NCBI RefSeq assembly: GCF_018402035.1
Contig: NZ_JAGYJN010000002.1
Coordinates: forward strand, 124,001 to 188,000
Direction of reading: 5' to 3'
Origin: Roseicyclus sp.
GTDB lineage: Bacteria; Pseudomonadota; Alphaproteobacteria; Rhodobacterales; Rhodobacteraceae
DNA length: 64,000 nt
Shown: one piece after another, positions 19,503 through 28,609 of the stretch
Layout: every line of letters begins with the position of its first letter
Numbering within the stretch: position 1 is the first letter of the stretch
Made by a program: the position numbers and the translations under genes
The notes under the pieces: generated by a model
Told to the model about the DNA's origin: nothing
Seen by the model: the letters and a program-made list of their open reading frames with translations, nothing else
The model's database searches: none

Positions 19503-19908
19503 TTAACCTATAGTCCTGGGGCGCTAAGCGCCCTGAGTCAAGTGCGGCAATGATCGTTTGCTATTTGCCTTGTCGTTCTGTAGGAATGAAGCTTCGCGAT
19601 CAAACAGGATCGTGACCAGCGTGTGAATTAATCGTTTGCTTCGCGCACCCTGCCTGCATTTTTCTACACTTGAACCTACTATTTAACCGGCCAGAACGGC
19701 GCTGGGTTCTTTGGTGGCAAGAGGCTCCTATCCACAAAATCTGTGGAAATAGGCCGTATTTCAATCAGTCAGCGTTCAATTTTGGACGATGCTTCACATG
19801 GCATCTCTTCAGGCCGTGTTCTCGAAATCGATTTGTGCCCTCTCGATGTTCACGCTCGCCTCTCGCACGTGGAGATATCATGGGTGTGGCGGCTATTTGT
19901 CAAAAGGC
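19503..19908. promoter_or_regulatory. Divergent intergenic region with inverted repeats
   Basis: Between the HAD gene and the transaminase gene. It holds GGGCGCTAAGCGCCC near 19519-19533, and a nearly symmetric CTATCCACA-AAATC-TGTGG-AAATAG at 19728-19753. Both could be operators for divergent transcription; the second also contains a DnaA-box-like TATCCACA. No gene is seen. Confidence 0.4.
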
Positions 19909-21123
19909 ATGAAGCCGAAAGAGATTGAAACTGCTTTGGACAAATATCTGCTATTTACGCCCGGCCCGGTCAATGTGGCCGCCTCACTTCGCCATGCAAT
20001 CTGCAAAGAAGACATATGCCACCGCGAAGCTGACTTTGACAACTTGCTGGAGAGCCTAGAGCAAAAGCTGCTTTCTGTGCTTCAGATCCAAAACCGCGAC
20101 AGCTATCGCGCCGTTGTCATAACTGGCTCAGGCACTGCGGCAAACGAGGCGATCCTATCGTCTGTCGTTGGGAACGGCGCAATCTTGATCCTGTCAGAAT
20201 GGTGAATTTGGCGAGCGTTTGCACAAAACCTCGCTGATCCACAACCAAGACACCCATGTTCTACAGCAGCCCTGGGGGATGCCTTTCGACACCGACCAGA
20301 TCTCCACCTATCTTGCCGCGCATAAAATCGATGTGGTCGCGATGGTGCATCACGAGACCAGCTCGGGAATGCTGAACCCACTTGCAGTGATCGGTAATCT
20401 GGCCAGGGCCAATGGCGCGATCTTTGTTGTGGACGGCGTCAGCTCCGTCGGCGCGGAAGCCATTGATATGGAAGGTTGCAACATTGCCTTTTGTTCCAGT
20501 TCTAGCTCCAAGGCAATTGGGTCCTATCCCGGACTGTCCTTTTGTTATTGGGCACAAGGCCCAGTTTGAAAAGCTAAAACTACATGCCGCAAAGACAACA
20601 TATCTGAATCTTGCGACTTTTTATAGCTTTTTGGAGAAGCACAGCCAGACGCCTAACACGCCCGCCGTTCCGCTGTTTTTCGCCTTCGAACAAGCACTGA
20701 CTGACATTTTGTCCGAAGGCGTCACCACGCGTTTCGCCCGAATACGCGCCCGGGCAGACCAACTAAGGGATGGTATGCGAAAGTTGAACCTCGAGTTCCT
20801 TCTTGACGAAGCGGAGATGTGCGCGATCCTGACAACGGTCAAAGTGCCTTCGTCGATCTCGGTTCGAGATTTGCGGGAAAAACTGCGTAAAATCAATCAT
20901 CATCTACGAAGGCAAAGGTTGTTTTGCAGGGAAAGTCTTTCAGGTCGGCAATATCGGCACGTTGTCGGACCATGACATTTGGTTCTTCCTCGACACGTTG
21001 AGAAACGTATTGCTTGAGTTGCAGGCGCAGGCGGCCGTAGGCATCGCCCCGATCAGGCCAAGAATCGCGGGCCGGACCATTCGGGGTCTGACAGAGCCAA
21101 GGCTGGCCAAGGTCGGATTGTGA
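19909..21123 (+). pseudogene. PhnW-like class V aminotransferase (2-aminoethylphosphonate transaminase type), frameshifted
   Basis: ATG 19909 gives MKPKEIETALDKYLLFTPGP and ICHREADFDNLLESLEQKLL, the standard PhnW-type N-terminus (LLxPGP...HR..EF). PLP contacts: ITGSGTAANEAILSSV; VVDGVSSVGAEAID (PLP-binding Asp); CSSSSSKAIGSYPGLSFVIG with the Schiff-base Lys. C-terminus EGKGCFAGKVFQVGNIGTLS is also PhnW-like. Breaks near 20200, 20557 and 20900. The stop (21121-21123) overlaps the next start as GTGA. PhnW converts phosphonoacetaldehyde plus alanine to 2-aminoethylphosphonate, or the reverse. With a CDP-alcohol transferase and a nucleotidyltransferase downstream, a headgroup-making direction is attractive, but PEP mutase is not in the window. 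Confidence 0.75.
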
Positions 21124-21888
21124 AGGACAAGATCACCCGCCTTTGGGCAACGAAAACCAAAGATGACGAATGGTGGTCTTCCTTTGTCACAGCACCCCTT
21201 GCGATCGCGGCAAATTACTTTGCCGTTGATGTCCCCGCGATCACGCCAAACCGTATCACTGCCGCATCCTTCGCGATTGCCGTGGTGGCGAGCATTGGTA
21301 TCTTGGCCGGTGGCCTGGGCTGGTTCGTTGCAGCGGCCGTCTTGATACAGATTAGCCACGTCCTCGACTGTATGGACGGTCAAATGGCGCGCTACCGCAA
21401 GGTATCTTCACCCTTTGGCAGCTATTTGGACCGATTGACAGACCAGGTTCAGGTGACACTTTGGTTCGGAGCGGTTGGTTATGCGGCTTATGCGCAGTCA
21501 CTAAGTGCCGTTCCGGTCTTCCCTTGCTATGATTGGCATCTCTTTCTATGGGCTGCGCGGCTATGTGAAATACATTGCGCTCGAGATCGAAACATCGCTC
21601 GATCCAGATTATCCGGCGAAACTTGCGCAACAGAGACACCGGGAACCTTCAGCAGGTCTGGGCTTTGGCGCCACCGCCAACGTTAAATGGTTTTTCTGCG
21701 AGCAGCCCAAGATCCTAGATTTTGACGAGGGCGTTTTCGTTTTCATGCTGTCAGCGGCGCTGATCTTAGATCAGCTGACCCCAATGCTGTGGATCTTCGC
21801 TGCAAGTCAGGTGTTCTGGGGCGCCCAAAAGGCATGGCGGCACGGCATGAATATCGACGCCAACCGAAAGCTTTCAATCCAGAAATAA
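21120..21888 (+). pseudogene. CDP-alcohol phosphatidyltransferase family protein, one frameshift
   Basis: GTG start at 21120 overlapping the transaminase stop. The family signature D-x2-DG-x2-AR-x8-G-x3-D-x3-D is complete: DCMDGQMAR ... GSYLDRLTD, Asp at about residues 83, 86, 104 and 108. Several membrane helices follow (AVVASIGILAGGLGWFVAAA before the motif; VFMLSAALILDQLTPMLWIF near the end). One indel near 21515 separates SLSAVPV from LAMIGISFYGLRGYVKYIAL. Enzymes of this family swap CMP from a CDP-alcohol or CDP-diacylglycerol for another alcohol group at the inner membrane. Neighbours suggest it transfers a CMP-activated amino-alcohol-like headgroup to a lipid. Confidence 0.82.
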
Positions 21889-21922
21889 CCTTCCACACTA
21901 CTGATAGAGACAGGGCAAACCT

Positions 21923-22773
21923 ATGATTTACAATAAAAAACCTCCGCCCGTGGCCGTCATTTTGGCCGCGGGCATTGGGTCACGCCTGAGCCCGCTGACA
22001 GACAAATCAGCCAAGTGCTTGCTGTCTGTCGGGGGCTCCGTCATCCTCGAACGCATGATCCGCAACTGCTTGAGTTGCGGAGTTTCCTAATTCGTCTTGG
22101 TCCTGGGCCATCGTGCGGACGAGCTCAAAATGTTCATCAAAAAGAACTTTCGCGGAATCCGCGTCACCTATGTGATCAATAATCAGTATCGCGACACAAA
22201 CACAGGCTATTCCTTGATGCTCGCGTCATCGGCTGTCGGAGCTGCAGAATTCATCAAATTCGATGCAGACGTGGTATTCGACACAAAGATCCTGCGCGCC
22301 TTGATAGACAGCGATCTGCCCAACGTCCTGTGTATTGATCGCAATATTGCGCTTGCAGAGGAAGAAGTGAAGGTGATCGCAGATGACAACATGCGCCTTC
22401 TGGAGATCGGCAAATCATTAGACCCAAAAATGGCCTTGGGTGAATCCATCGGGATTGAGAAAATCAGCGCGGCGACGGCTCACCTGCTTTTTCCGAACTG
22501 AAGGGAATGATGGAAAGCAAAGCGCATGCACAACATTATTATGAGGCTGCATACGTGCGGTTAGTTAACAAAGGGACACCCTTTTACGCGCTGGATATAA
22601 CAGGAATGAAATGGACCGAGATTGATACGGTCGAAGATTTCACCGCGGCTAACGTAATGTTTGGTTCCCCAGTCACAACTATGTCGCGCGGACAGCAAAG
22701 GGCTTTGGACAAAGCGAACGCAGATCTACTGCTTTCAGTCCAAATCTACGACAGGACAAATTGTGTGCCGTAG
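21923..22773 (+). pseudogene. Cytidylyltransferase-like NTP transferase, stop and frameshift
   Basis: ATG 21923. Nucleotide-binding start VAVILAAGIGSRLSPLTDKS followed by AKCLLSVGG; metal-site motif FIKFDADVVFD; VRLVNKGTPFYALDITGMKW and TEIDTVEDFTAA near the end are typical of LicC/phosphonate cytidylyltransferase-like sugar/choline nucleotidyltransferases. TAA at 22088-22090 falls where homologues have Glu (GVS-E-FVLVLGHRADEL), a single-base change, and a deleted G near 22497 shifts the frame before KGMMESKAHAQHYYEAAY. About 283 residues when repaired. Likely reaction: CTP plus phosphocholine-like or 2-aminoethylphosphonate-like substrate to CMP conjugate. Forms an operon-like run with the transaminase and CDP-alcohol transferase. 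Confidence 0.75.
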
Positions 22774-23320
22774 GTGTTTAATCCCAGCATCTGGTGGATC
22801 GGATCCACGATGAATCTGTCTGGCTCGGATGTTGATGGCATTGCAAATGAATTTGATATCGCGCAGGCGGTCCTCGAAGAGCTGTGGGACCGACTGGACC
22901 CCGCTCAACATGAAGCGTGACTAAGGTGCCTTCAGACGACTCATAGGGCTGCGGAATTTGGGCTCGGAGCTGCCTTGCAACGGTGCAGGGCGCGACCCGG
23001 TTTCCGTTGCAAGGCAACGTCTGCTCCTTGGTGTCCCCGCCAGACTGCCTCGCTGAGGCAGCGACCGTCCGCCCCCTCCCATATCGACCGCCCAGTGCCC
23101 GTCCCTCGAATTCGCAACGCATTGTGCTATCGGATGCACTTTCGAAAAGGGCGCTCGGCGGAAAACGCCAAGACACTGTAATTAAACGCTAGTTTTAAAG
23201 CGTCCTTTTGAACGCCTAGGGCGGTCGATTAGAGACAAATGCGGTTCAGAGACCGATTTTGACGGTTTTAGCAGTCTCTGGAGGGCGGTCACCACCGCCA
23301 AACCCCTTTGAAACCGAAAG
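22774..23320. other. No confident gene between the accessory block and tRNA-Ser
   Basis: About 550 bp. A 36-codon frame at 22810-22920 (MNLSGSDVDGIANEFDIAQA) and a minus-strand frame across 22778-23176 have no support. Composition changes from the AT-richer cluster to GC-rich here. Probably debris at the edge of the accessory region. Confidence 0.4.
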
Positions 23321-23343
23321 AAAAAAGGGCCCTGTGAAGGCCC
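23321..23343 (-). terminator. Terminator of tRNA-Ser
   Basis: On the minus strand GGGCC, 7-nt loop, GGCCC, then TTTTTT; it starts 25 bp past the tRNA 3' end. Confidence 0.8.
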
Positions 23344-23367
23344 ACCATCTGTTTCGGTAAGTGTAGG

Positions 23368-23457
23368 TGGCGGAGGAGGTGGGATTCGAACCCACGGTAC
23401 GCTTTCACGCACGCCGGTTTTCAAGACCGGTGCCTTAAACCGCTCGGCCACTCCTCC
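23368..23457 (-). tRNA. tRNA-Ser(TGA)
   Basis: Minus strand, 90 nt with encoded CCA. Acceptor GGAGGAG pairs with CTCCTCC; the anticodon stem-loop is CCGGT-CTTGAAA-ACCGG, anticodon TGA; long variable arm as expected for tRNA-Ser; T-arm GTGGGTTCGAATCCCAC. Discriminator G then CCA. Its 3' end faces the accessory region at lower coordinates. No second copy of its 3' end was seen there. Confidence 0.97.
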
Positions 23458-23692
23458 GCTGGGCATCCCTCTAGGGGGGTATGATTGATTCTGAAAGACG
23501 CGCCGATATGGCAACACTGCGGCGCCGGCGCGTGGGTGGATTTGCAAACGGGTTTTCAGACGAGATCAAACTCGCTATCTTTCGACGCAACGAAAGCGGG
23601 CCGGATAAAAGCAACAAACCGACCCAACACACCGAGGCACAAACGAACCGAGGCACAAAATCGTGCCCACCGCGTGCGGACAGAGCAGGAAC

Positions 23693-24592
23693 ATGACCAG
23701 TATGCCCATGATTATATCGCCGGCCCGTTTCGGGGTCGCCCTTTGCGCGCTTTTCGCGCTGGCCGCATGTAGTGAGACATTCCAACCTTTCGCGGCGCTT
23801 GGCGCGCGCGCGGGACATGAGGGCGGTGCCGCCCCGATGGGGGCCACGCGGTTGATCGAGCGCGATGTCGAGGCACCCGAGATTTTTGAGGTGACCGAAG
23901 AGGGTCTTTGGGATGGGCGGCCATCGCTTGGCGGGGTGTGGGTGGCGCATCCCACCGCGACCGATCCCGAGCGTGTAATCATCCGCAACGAAGAGAACGG
24001 GCGCTTTGTCATCGGCGCCTTGTTCCGCCGCGAACGCAATAACCCGGGGCCAGAGCTGATGGTATCATCCGATGCAGCCGCCGCGCTGAACATCCTTGCG
24101 GGTGATCCAACCGCGCTTCAGGTCACCGCGCTGCGCCGCGAGGAAGTTGCCGACCCCGTCATCGCCCCCTCGCCCGAGGCCGAGGCGACATTGGCCGCAG
24201 CCACAGATGCCGATGCTGCGACACCTGCCATTACCGCCACACCGCTGGACGACCCGATGACCACGATCGCCGCTGCTGCGATCGCGCAAAGCGAGGCGGA
24301 GCGCGCGCCACCCCGGGCAGCGGTTGCCGCCGCGGCCCCGGTCACCGCCGGATCGGCGCTGCAACGCCCCTTTGTGCAAATCGGGATCTTCTCGGTCGAG
24401 GAAAACGCCAACAATACCGGCCAAGCCTTGCGCACCGCCGGTCTGATCCCCACGATTTATGATCAAACCTCCAACGGACGCCGCTTCTGGCGGGTTGTGG
24501 TCGGTCCGGCCTCGACAGCCGCCGAACGTGATGCCATTCTGGCGTCCGTGCGTGGGCTTGGCTTTGCGGATGCCTATTTCGTCACGCGCTGA
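23693..24592 (+). CDS. SPOR-domain lipoprotein
   Basis: 299 residues. ATG 23693 is chosen because GCAGGA lies 3 bp upstream of it and the signal peptide reads GVALCALFALAACSETFQPF, a lipobox (LAAC) with Cys about residue 26. A middle low-complexity Ala/Pro region precedes the SPOR domain at about residues 225-299 (RPFVQIGIFSVEENANNTGQ ... FWRVVVGPASTAAERDAI). SPOR domains bind denuded septal peptidoglycan, so the protein probably sits at the division site in the outer membrane or periplasm. It is 22 bp upstream of a D,D-carboxypeptidase gene, a common pairing in Rhodobacterales. Confidence 0.85.
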   Translation: MTSMPMIISPARFGVALCALFALAACSETFQPFAALGARAGHEGGAAPMGATRLIERDVEAPEIFEVTEEGLWDGRPSLGGVWVAHPTATDPERVIIRNEENGRFVIGALFRRERNNPGPELMVSSDAAAALNILAGDPTALQVTALRREEVADPVIAPSPEAEATLAAATDADAATPAITATPLDDPMTTIAAAAIAQSEAERAPPRAAVAAAAPVTAGSALQRPFVQIGIFSVEENANNTGQALRTAGLIPTIYDQTSNGRRFWRVVVGPASTAAERDAILASVRGLGFADAYFVTR

Positions 24593-24614
24593 CGCATAGA
24601 AACGAGATATTTCA

Positions 24615-25817
24615 ATGGCTTTTGCCTTGTTTTCCTGGACCCGGAACGCTGCCATTCTCGTGGCTCTTCTCGGCTGGTCGGTCGCGCCCGCCATGGCACA
24701 GGGCTATGACAGCGAAGCGACGGCGGCCTATGTGATCGATCATGGCTCGGGGCAGGTTTTGCTTGCGAAAAATGCCGATCAACCCTTGCCGCCTGCTTCC
24801 ATGTCAAAGCTGATGACGCTGTTGATGGCCTTCGAGGCGCTCCGCGATGGGCGTCTCAGCCTTGAGACACGGGTCGCGGTCAGCGCGCATGCGATGAGCT
24901 TTGGCGGCTCGACCATGTTTCTCAACACCACCGACCGCCCTACGGTCGAGGATTTGATCCGCGGCGTGATTATCGTCTCGGGCAATGACGCCTCGGTCGC
25001 CTTGGCAGAGGCGCTTAGCCCCGATGGCACCGAGGCGGGTTTTGCGCGCATCGCGACCGAACGGGCGCGCGCGCTTGACATGGCATCGACCACGATCTTG
25101 AATGCCTCGGGCTGGCCCGCGCCGGGCCATGTGATGAGCATGCGCGATCTGGGTATCTTGGCAGAAGAGCTCATTACCGCGCATCCCGCATACTATCGCT
25201 ATTTCATCGAAACAGAGTTCGATTACGAAAACCGCGCACCTGCAAACCGCTTCAACCGCAACCCGCTGTTGGGATTGGGGATTGGTGCGGATGGCCTTAA
25301 GACTGGCCATACGCAAGAGGCGGGTTTCGGCCTTGTCGGCTCGGCCGTGCAAGGCACGCGGCGGGTGACTTTTGTGATCACCGGCCTGCCATCGGCCGAG
25401 GCACGGGCACGCGAAAGCGAGCGCATCCTCAACTGGGCCTTTCGGCAATTTGTCGAACGCCAAGTCGTGACCCAAGGCACCGAGATGGCGCGCGTACCCG
25501 TCTTCATGGGCACAGGCCCCGATGTCGCGATTGCGCCCGCGCGCGATCTATCCTTGCTCTTGCCCGTGGTGGGCGAAGCACCGCTAAGCGCGGAAATGAC
25601 CTATCTCAGCCCTGTGATTGCCCCGGTTGCAGCGGGCGACACACTGGGTGAGATGGTCCTGCGCTTGGGCGAAGGTGACGCGATGATCGAACATCGCATC
25701 CCGCTTTTGGCGACAGGGGATGTGCCCGAGGGCGGACTCATTGTCCGGCTGACCACGGCAATGCGTGCGGTCTTGGAAGACGTCTTTGGCCCGACCCCGC
25801 CCGCAGTGGGTGGATGA
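24615..25817 (+). CDS. D-alanyl-D-alanine carboxypeptidase (DacA/C class, PBP5-like)
   Basis: 400 residues with an export signal (ILVALLGWSVAPAMA). All three active-site motifs are present: SMSK (Ser62-Lys65), SGN (122-124) and KTG (229-231). A C-terminal PBP5-like beta domain follows (MARVPVFMGTGPDVAIAPAR). It trims the terminal D-Ala from peptidoglycan pentapeptides in the periplasm. No C-terminal amphipathic membrane anchor is obvious. The stop overlaps the tmk start (ATGA), so it is co-transcribed with tmk; the SPOR lipoprotein gene lies immediately upstream. Confidence 0.93.
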   Translation: MAFALFSWTRNAAILVALLGWSVAPAMAQGYDSEATAAYVIDHGSGQVLLAKNADQPLPPASMSKLMTLLMAFEALRDGRLSLETRVAVSAHAMSFGGSTMFLNTTDRPTVEDLIRGVIIVSGNDASVALAEALSPDGTEAGFARIATERARALDMASTTILNASGWPAPGHVMSMRDLGILAEELITAHPAYYRYFIETEFDYENRAPANRFNRNPLLGLGIGADGLKTGHTQEAGFGLVGSAVQGTRRVTFVITGLPSAEARARESERILNWAFRQFVERQVVTQGTEMARVPVFMGTGPDVAIAPARDLSLLLPVVGEAPLSAEMTYLSPVIAPVAAGDTLGEMVLRLGEGDAMIEHRIPLLATGDVPEGGLIVRLTTAMRAVLEDVFGPTPPAVGG

Positions 25818-26446
25818 AGACGTTGACGCAAGCCCTTTTCATCAGCCTCGAGGGGATCGACGGCTCGGGCAAATCCACGCAGGCCAAAGGGCTGGCGGCG
25901 TGGCTGCAGGGCCAAGGCCGCGATCCTGTGCTGACGCGCGAGCCGGGTGGCGCACCGGGCGCCGAGGCGATCCGCCGCCTTTTGGTCGAGGGTGACCCCG
26001 ACCGCTGGTCGCCAGAAACCGAGATCTTGCTCTTTACAGCCGCCCGTCGCGACCATCTGGAGCGCACGATCCGCCCCGCCTTGGCCGCAGGGCGCGATGT
26101 GATCACGGACCGCTTCGCCGATAGCACGCGGGTGTACCAAGGGGCGACGCGCGGCGATCTGCGCGGGCTGGTTGATGATATCCATGCCCGCGTGATCGGG
26201 ATTGAACCCGATCTGACCTTGATCCTTGATATCGACCCCGAGATTGCCTTGGCGCGCGGGCTTGCCCGCCGCTCAGGCGAGGATCGCTTCGAGGATTTCG
26301 GCCTCGGTTTCCAAAAGAAGCTGCATGAAGGGTTTCGCGCCTTGGCCAAGGAAGCGCCGGGGCGCTGCATCTTGATCGATGCGAACCGTTCGGCCGCGGC
26401 CATCGCCGCCGATATCACCGCCGCCGTGGCAAAACGCTTGGGCTAG
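25814..26446 (+). CDS. tmk: Thymidylate kinase
   Basis: 210 residues. P-loop EGIDGSGKSTQ (Gly14-Ser21 region), TREPGG, and the DR(F/Y) motif ITDRFADSTRVYQGATRG; the lid region ARRSGEDRFEDFG contains the catalytic arginines of the E. coli-like class. Phosphorylates dTMP to dTDP. Starts inside the carboxypeptidase stop. Its own TAG stop is the first triplet of the palindromic repeat at 26444-26560, so the repeat supplies the end of the gene. holB follows at 26658, a widespread tmk-holB order. Confidence 0.96.
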   Translation: MKTLTQALFISLEGIDGSGKSTQAKGLAAWLQGQGRDPVLTREPGGAPGAEAIRRLLVEGDPDRWSPETEILLFTAARRDHLERTIRPALAAGRDVITDRFADSTRVYQGATRGDLRGLVDDIHARVIGIEPDLTLILDIDPEIALARGLARRSGEDRFEDFGLGFQKKLHEGFRALAKEAPGRCILIDANRSAAAIAADITAAVAKRLG

Positions 26447-26560
26447 AGCGTGTCGCGTTTGATCAGTCCGCTGATATTCACCGCAACAGGCGAGGCAGCG
26501 TTTGCAAGGCATAACGCGTTCGCCTGTTGGGGTGAATGCGATAGAACGCGGCACGCTCTA
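26444..26560 (+). repeat. 117-bp palindromic element, copy 1
   Basis: Terminal inverted repeats TAGAGCGTGTCGCGTT and AACGCGGCACGCTCTA, an inner 18-bp arm pair (ATTCACCGCAACAGGCGA / TCGCCTGTTGGGGTGAAT) and a central GGCAGCGTTTGCAAGGCAT. The second copy is at 46594-46709, inverted. Between copies, two inner stem positions change on both arms so that pairing is kept. Confidence 0.9.
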
Positions 26561-26562
26561 GG

Positions 26563-26630
26563 CCGAAAAACACAAGTTTTTCGGTTGGGAAATCTGGAGA
26601 TTTCCCACGCGGAAAACGCGCGTTTTCCGC
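26563..26630. repeat. Three consecutive perfect hairpins
   Basis: CCGAAAAAC-ACAA-GTTTTTCGG (26563-26584), TGGGAAATCT-GG-AGATTTCCCA (26586-26607) and a 22-bp perfect palindrome GCGGAAAACGC/GCGTTTTCCGC (26609-26630). They fill the space between the repeat and holB. Related clusters occur at 41823-41872 and 51541-51583. Confidence 0.85.
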
Positions 26631-26657
26631 TCCCCCAACTCGTGCTAGGACAGGTCC

Positions 26658-27776
26658 ATGAGCGATGATCTTCTGCCAGAACCCGACCGGCTTGACGGCG
26701 CGCCCCACCCGCGCGAGACCGCACGGCTATTCGGGCAGACCGCGGCGGAAGCGGAATTTCTATCAGCCTTCAACACGGGACGTCTGCCGCATGGCTGGCT
26801 CTTGACCGGCCCCAAGGGCATCGGCAAAGCCAGCTTTGCTTGGCGCGCGGCCCGGTTCTTGCTGGCCACACCTATCGCCCAAAATGACGGGCTGTTCGGG
26901 GCGCCACCGCCGCCCGACACCCTTGATATCGCAGATGATCACCCGGTGGTGCCACGGCTAAAAGCACTGTCTGAGCCGGGGCTATGCCTGATCCGGCGCG
27001 GGCCGCGCCCCGATGGCAAGGCGCTTTCCGACGTGATCCGCGTCGAAGAGGTGCGCCGCCTGAAAAGCTTTTTCCAGATGTCGGCGGGTGGCAACGGCCG
27101 GCGGGTCGTGATCGTCGATTGCGCCGACGAGATGAACCCGAACGCCGCCAACGCACTGCTCAAAGAACTCGAAGAACCACCCGCAGATGCCGTGCTGTTC
27201 TTGATCGCGCATCGCCCCTCGGGGCTGTTGCCAACGATCCGCTCGCGCTGTCGGGTGTTGCGGTTTCAACCGCTCGGGGCCGATGATCTGCGCGCAGCAC
27301 TGCAACAGGCGGGCTTTGCGCCACCGTCCGAGATGGCCGGTCTGGCCGAATTGGCGGGCGGCTCTGTCGGCACGGCGGCACGGCTTTTGTCGCAAGACGG
27401 GCTTGGGCTTTACGCAGATTTGTTGCGCTTGCTACAGGGCTTGCCGCGCCTTGACCGCCCCCTTGCCCTGCAATTGGCCGAAGCCACGGCTGGCAAACAG
27501 GGCGAAGACCGCTTCGATTTGACCCTGAACCTGCTGGATACCGCACTTGCGCGCTTGGCACGGCGCGGGGCATCTGGCACGCCCCTGCCCGAGATCGTGA
27601 AAGATGAGGATGCGCTTTTGGCGCGCCTCTCACCCAGCCCTTTGGCCGCGCGGGGATGGGCCGATTTGGCCGCGTCGCTGACCCACCGCGCAAGACGAGG
27701 GCGCGCGGTGAACCTTGACCCTGCCGCGCTCACATTCGATATGTTGCTTGAACTCGACCGGCAGGCCGCGACCTGA
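26658..27776 (+). CDS. holB: DNA polymerase III subunit delta prime
   Basis: 372 residues. Clamp-loader AAA+ fold: LPHGWLLTGPKGIGKASFAW (P-loop region, GPKGIGKAS), VVIVDCADEMNPNAANALLK (Walker B region), LKELEEPPADAVLFLIAHRP (sensor 1) and PTIRSRCRVLRFQPL (SRC motif). The P-loop is kept although delta prime subunits need not hydrolyse ATP. Cytoplasmic, part of the clamp loader with tau/gamma and delta. Upstream tmk and downstream TatD nuclease form the usual tmk-holB-tatD order. Confidence 0.94.
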   Translation: MSDDLLPEPDRLDGAPHPRETARLFGQTAAEAEFLSAFNTGRLPHGWLLTGPKGIGKASFAWRAARFLLATPIAQNDGLFGAPPPPDTLDIADDHPVVPRLKALSEPGLCLIRRGPRPDGKALSDVIRVEEVRRLKSFFQMSAGGNGRRVVIVDCADEMNPNAANALLKELEEPPADAVLFLIAHRPSGLLPTIRSRCRVLRFQPLGADDLRAALQQAGFAPPSEMAGLAELAGGSVGTAARLLSQDGLGLYADLLRLLQGLPRLDRPLALQLAEATAGKQGEDRFDLTLNLLDTALARLARRGASGTPLPEIVKDEDALLARLSPSPLAARGWADLAASLTHRARRGRAVNLDPAALTFDMLLELDRQAAT

Positions 27777-27795
27777 CCCGCAACAAGATTGCCCC

Positions 27796-28605
27796 ATGAA
27801 CAACACCCTGCCCCAGATCGTCGATAGCCATTGCCATCTCGACTTTGACAGCCTTGCGGGGGAATTGCCCGAGGTTGTCGCGCGCGCAACGGCTGCGGGT
27901 GTCACGCGCATGGTCACGATCTGCACAAGGTTGCGCAACGCCCCCGCCGTGCGCGCCATCGCCGAGGGGCACGGCCCCGTTTTCTGGGCCGCAGGCACCC
28001 ACCCGATGAGTGCCGCCGAGGAACCGCTAGCCACGGTTGCGGAACTGACAGCGCTGGCCAAGCATCCGAAATTCGTGGGCATCGGTGAAACCGGACTTGA
28101 TTATCACTACACCGCCGACACCAAGGCGGTGCAGCAAGAAAGCCTGCGCATCCATATCGCGGCGGCGCGCGAAACTGGCTTGCCGCTGATCATCCATGCC
28201 CGCGACGCGGATGCGGATATGGCGCGCATCTTGACCGATGAATATCGCGCAGGCGCCTATTCTTGTGTGATGCATTGCTTCAGCTCGACCCCGGCCTTGG
28301 CGCAAGCGGCCCTTGATCTGGGTTTTTACCTGTCGATGTCGGGCATCGCGGCCTTTCCCAAGTCGCAGGAATTGCGCGATATTTTCGCCGCTGCCCCGGT
28401 TGAGCGGGTCTTGTTGGAAACCGACAGCCCCTATCTGGCCCCGCCCCCCCATCGCGGCAAACGCAACGAGCCCGCCTATACCGCGCTGACAGCCAAGATC
28501 GGCGCCGAGGTCTTTGGGCTTAGCTATGCCGATTTCGCGCGTCAGACCTCGGCCAATTTCGACCGGCTGTTCTGGAAAGCCGCCGCTTGGGCAAAGGCCG
28601 CGTAA
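27796..28605 (+). CDS. TatD-family metal-dependent hydrolase
   Basis: 269 residues from ATG 27796. VDSHCHLDFD (metal His12 and His14), IGETGLDYHY (metal Glu), PLIIHARDAD (His), MHCFSSTPALAQ (His) and LLETDSPYLAP (Asp) are the complete TatD metal-site set. TatD proteins are 3'-5' exonucleases/deoxyribonucleases with TIM-barrel fold. A longer frame start exists at 27715 but overlaps holB and lacks family sequence. Twenty bp after holB and 4 bp before the next gene, so operonic. Confidence 0.93.
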   Translation: MNNTLPQIVDSHCHLDFDSLAGELPEVVARATAAGVTRMVTICTRLRNAPAVRAIAEGHGPVFWAAGTHPMSAAEEPLATVAELTALAKHPKFVGIGETGLDYHYTADTKAVQQESLRIHIAAARETGLPLIIHARDADADMARILTDEYRAGAYSCVMHCFSSTPALAQAALDLGFYLSMSGIAAFPKSQELRDIFAAAPVERVLLETDSPYLAPPPHRGKRNEPAYTALTAKIGAEVFGLSYADFARQTSANFDRLFWKAAAWAKAA

Positions 28606-28609
28606 GCCG

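Noticed and set aside
22810..22920. 36-codon + strand frame (MNLSGSDVDGIANEFDIAQA)
   Set aside because: Composition is plausible but there is no ribosome site or homology I recognise; kept out of the gene list.
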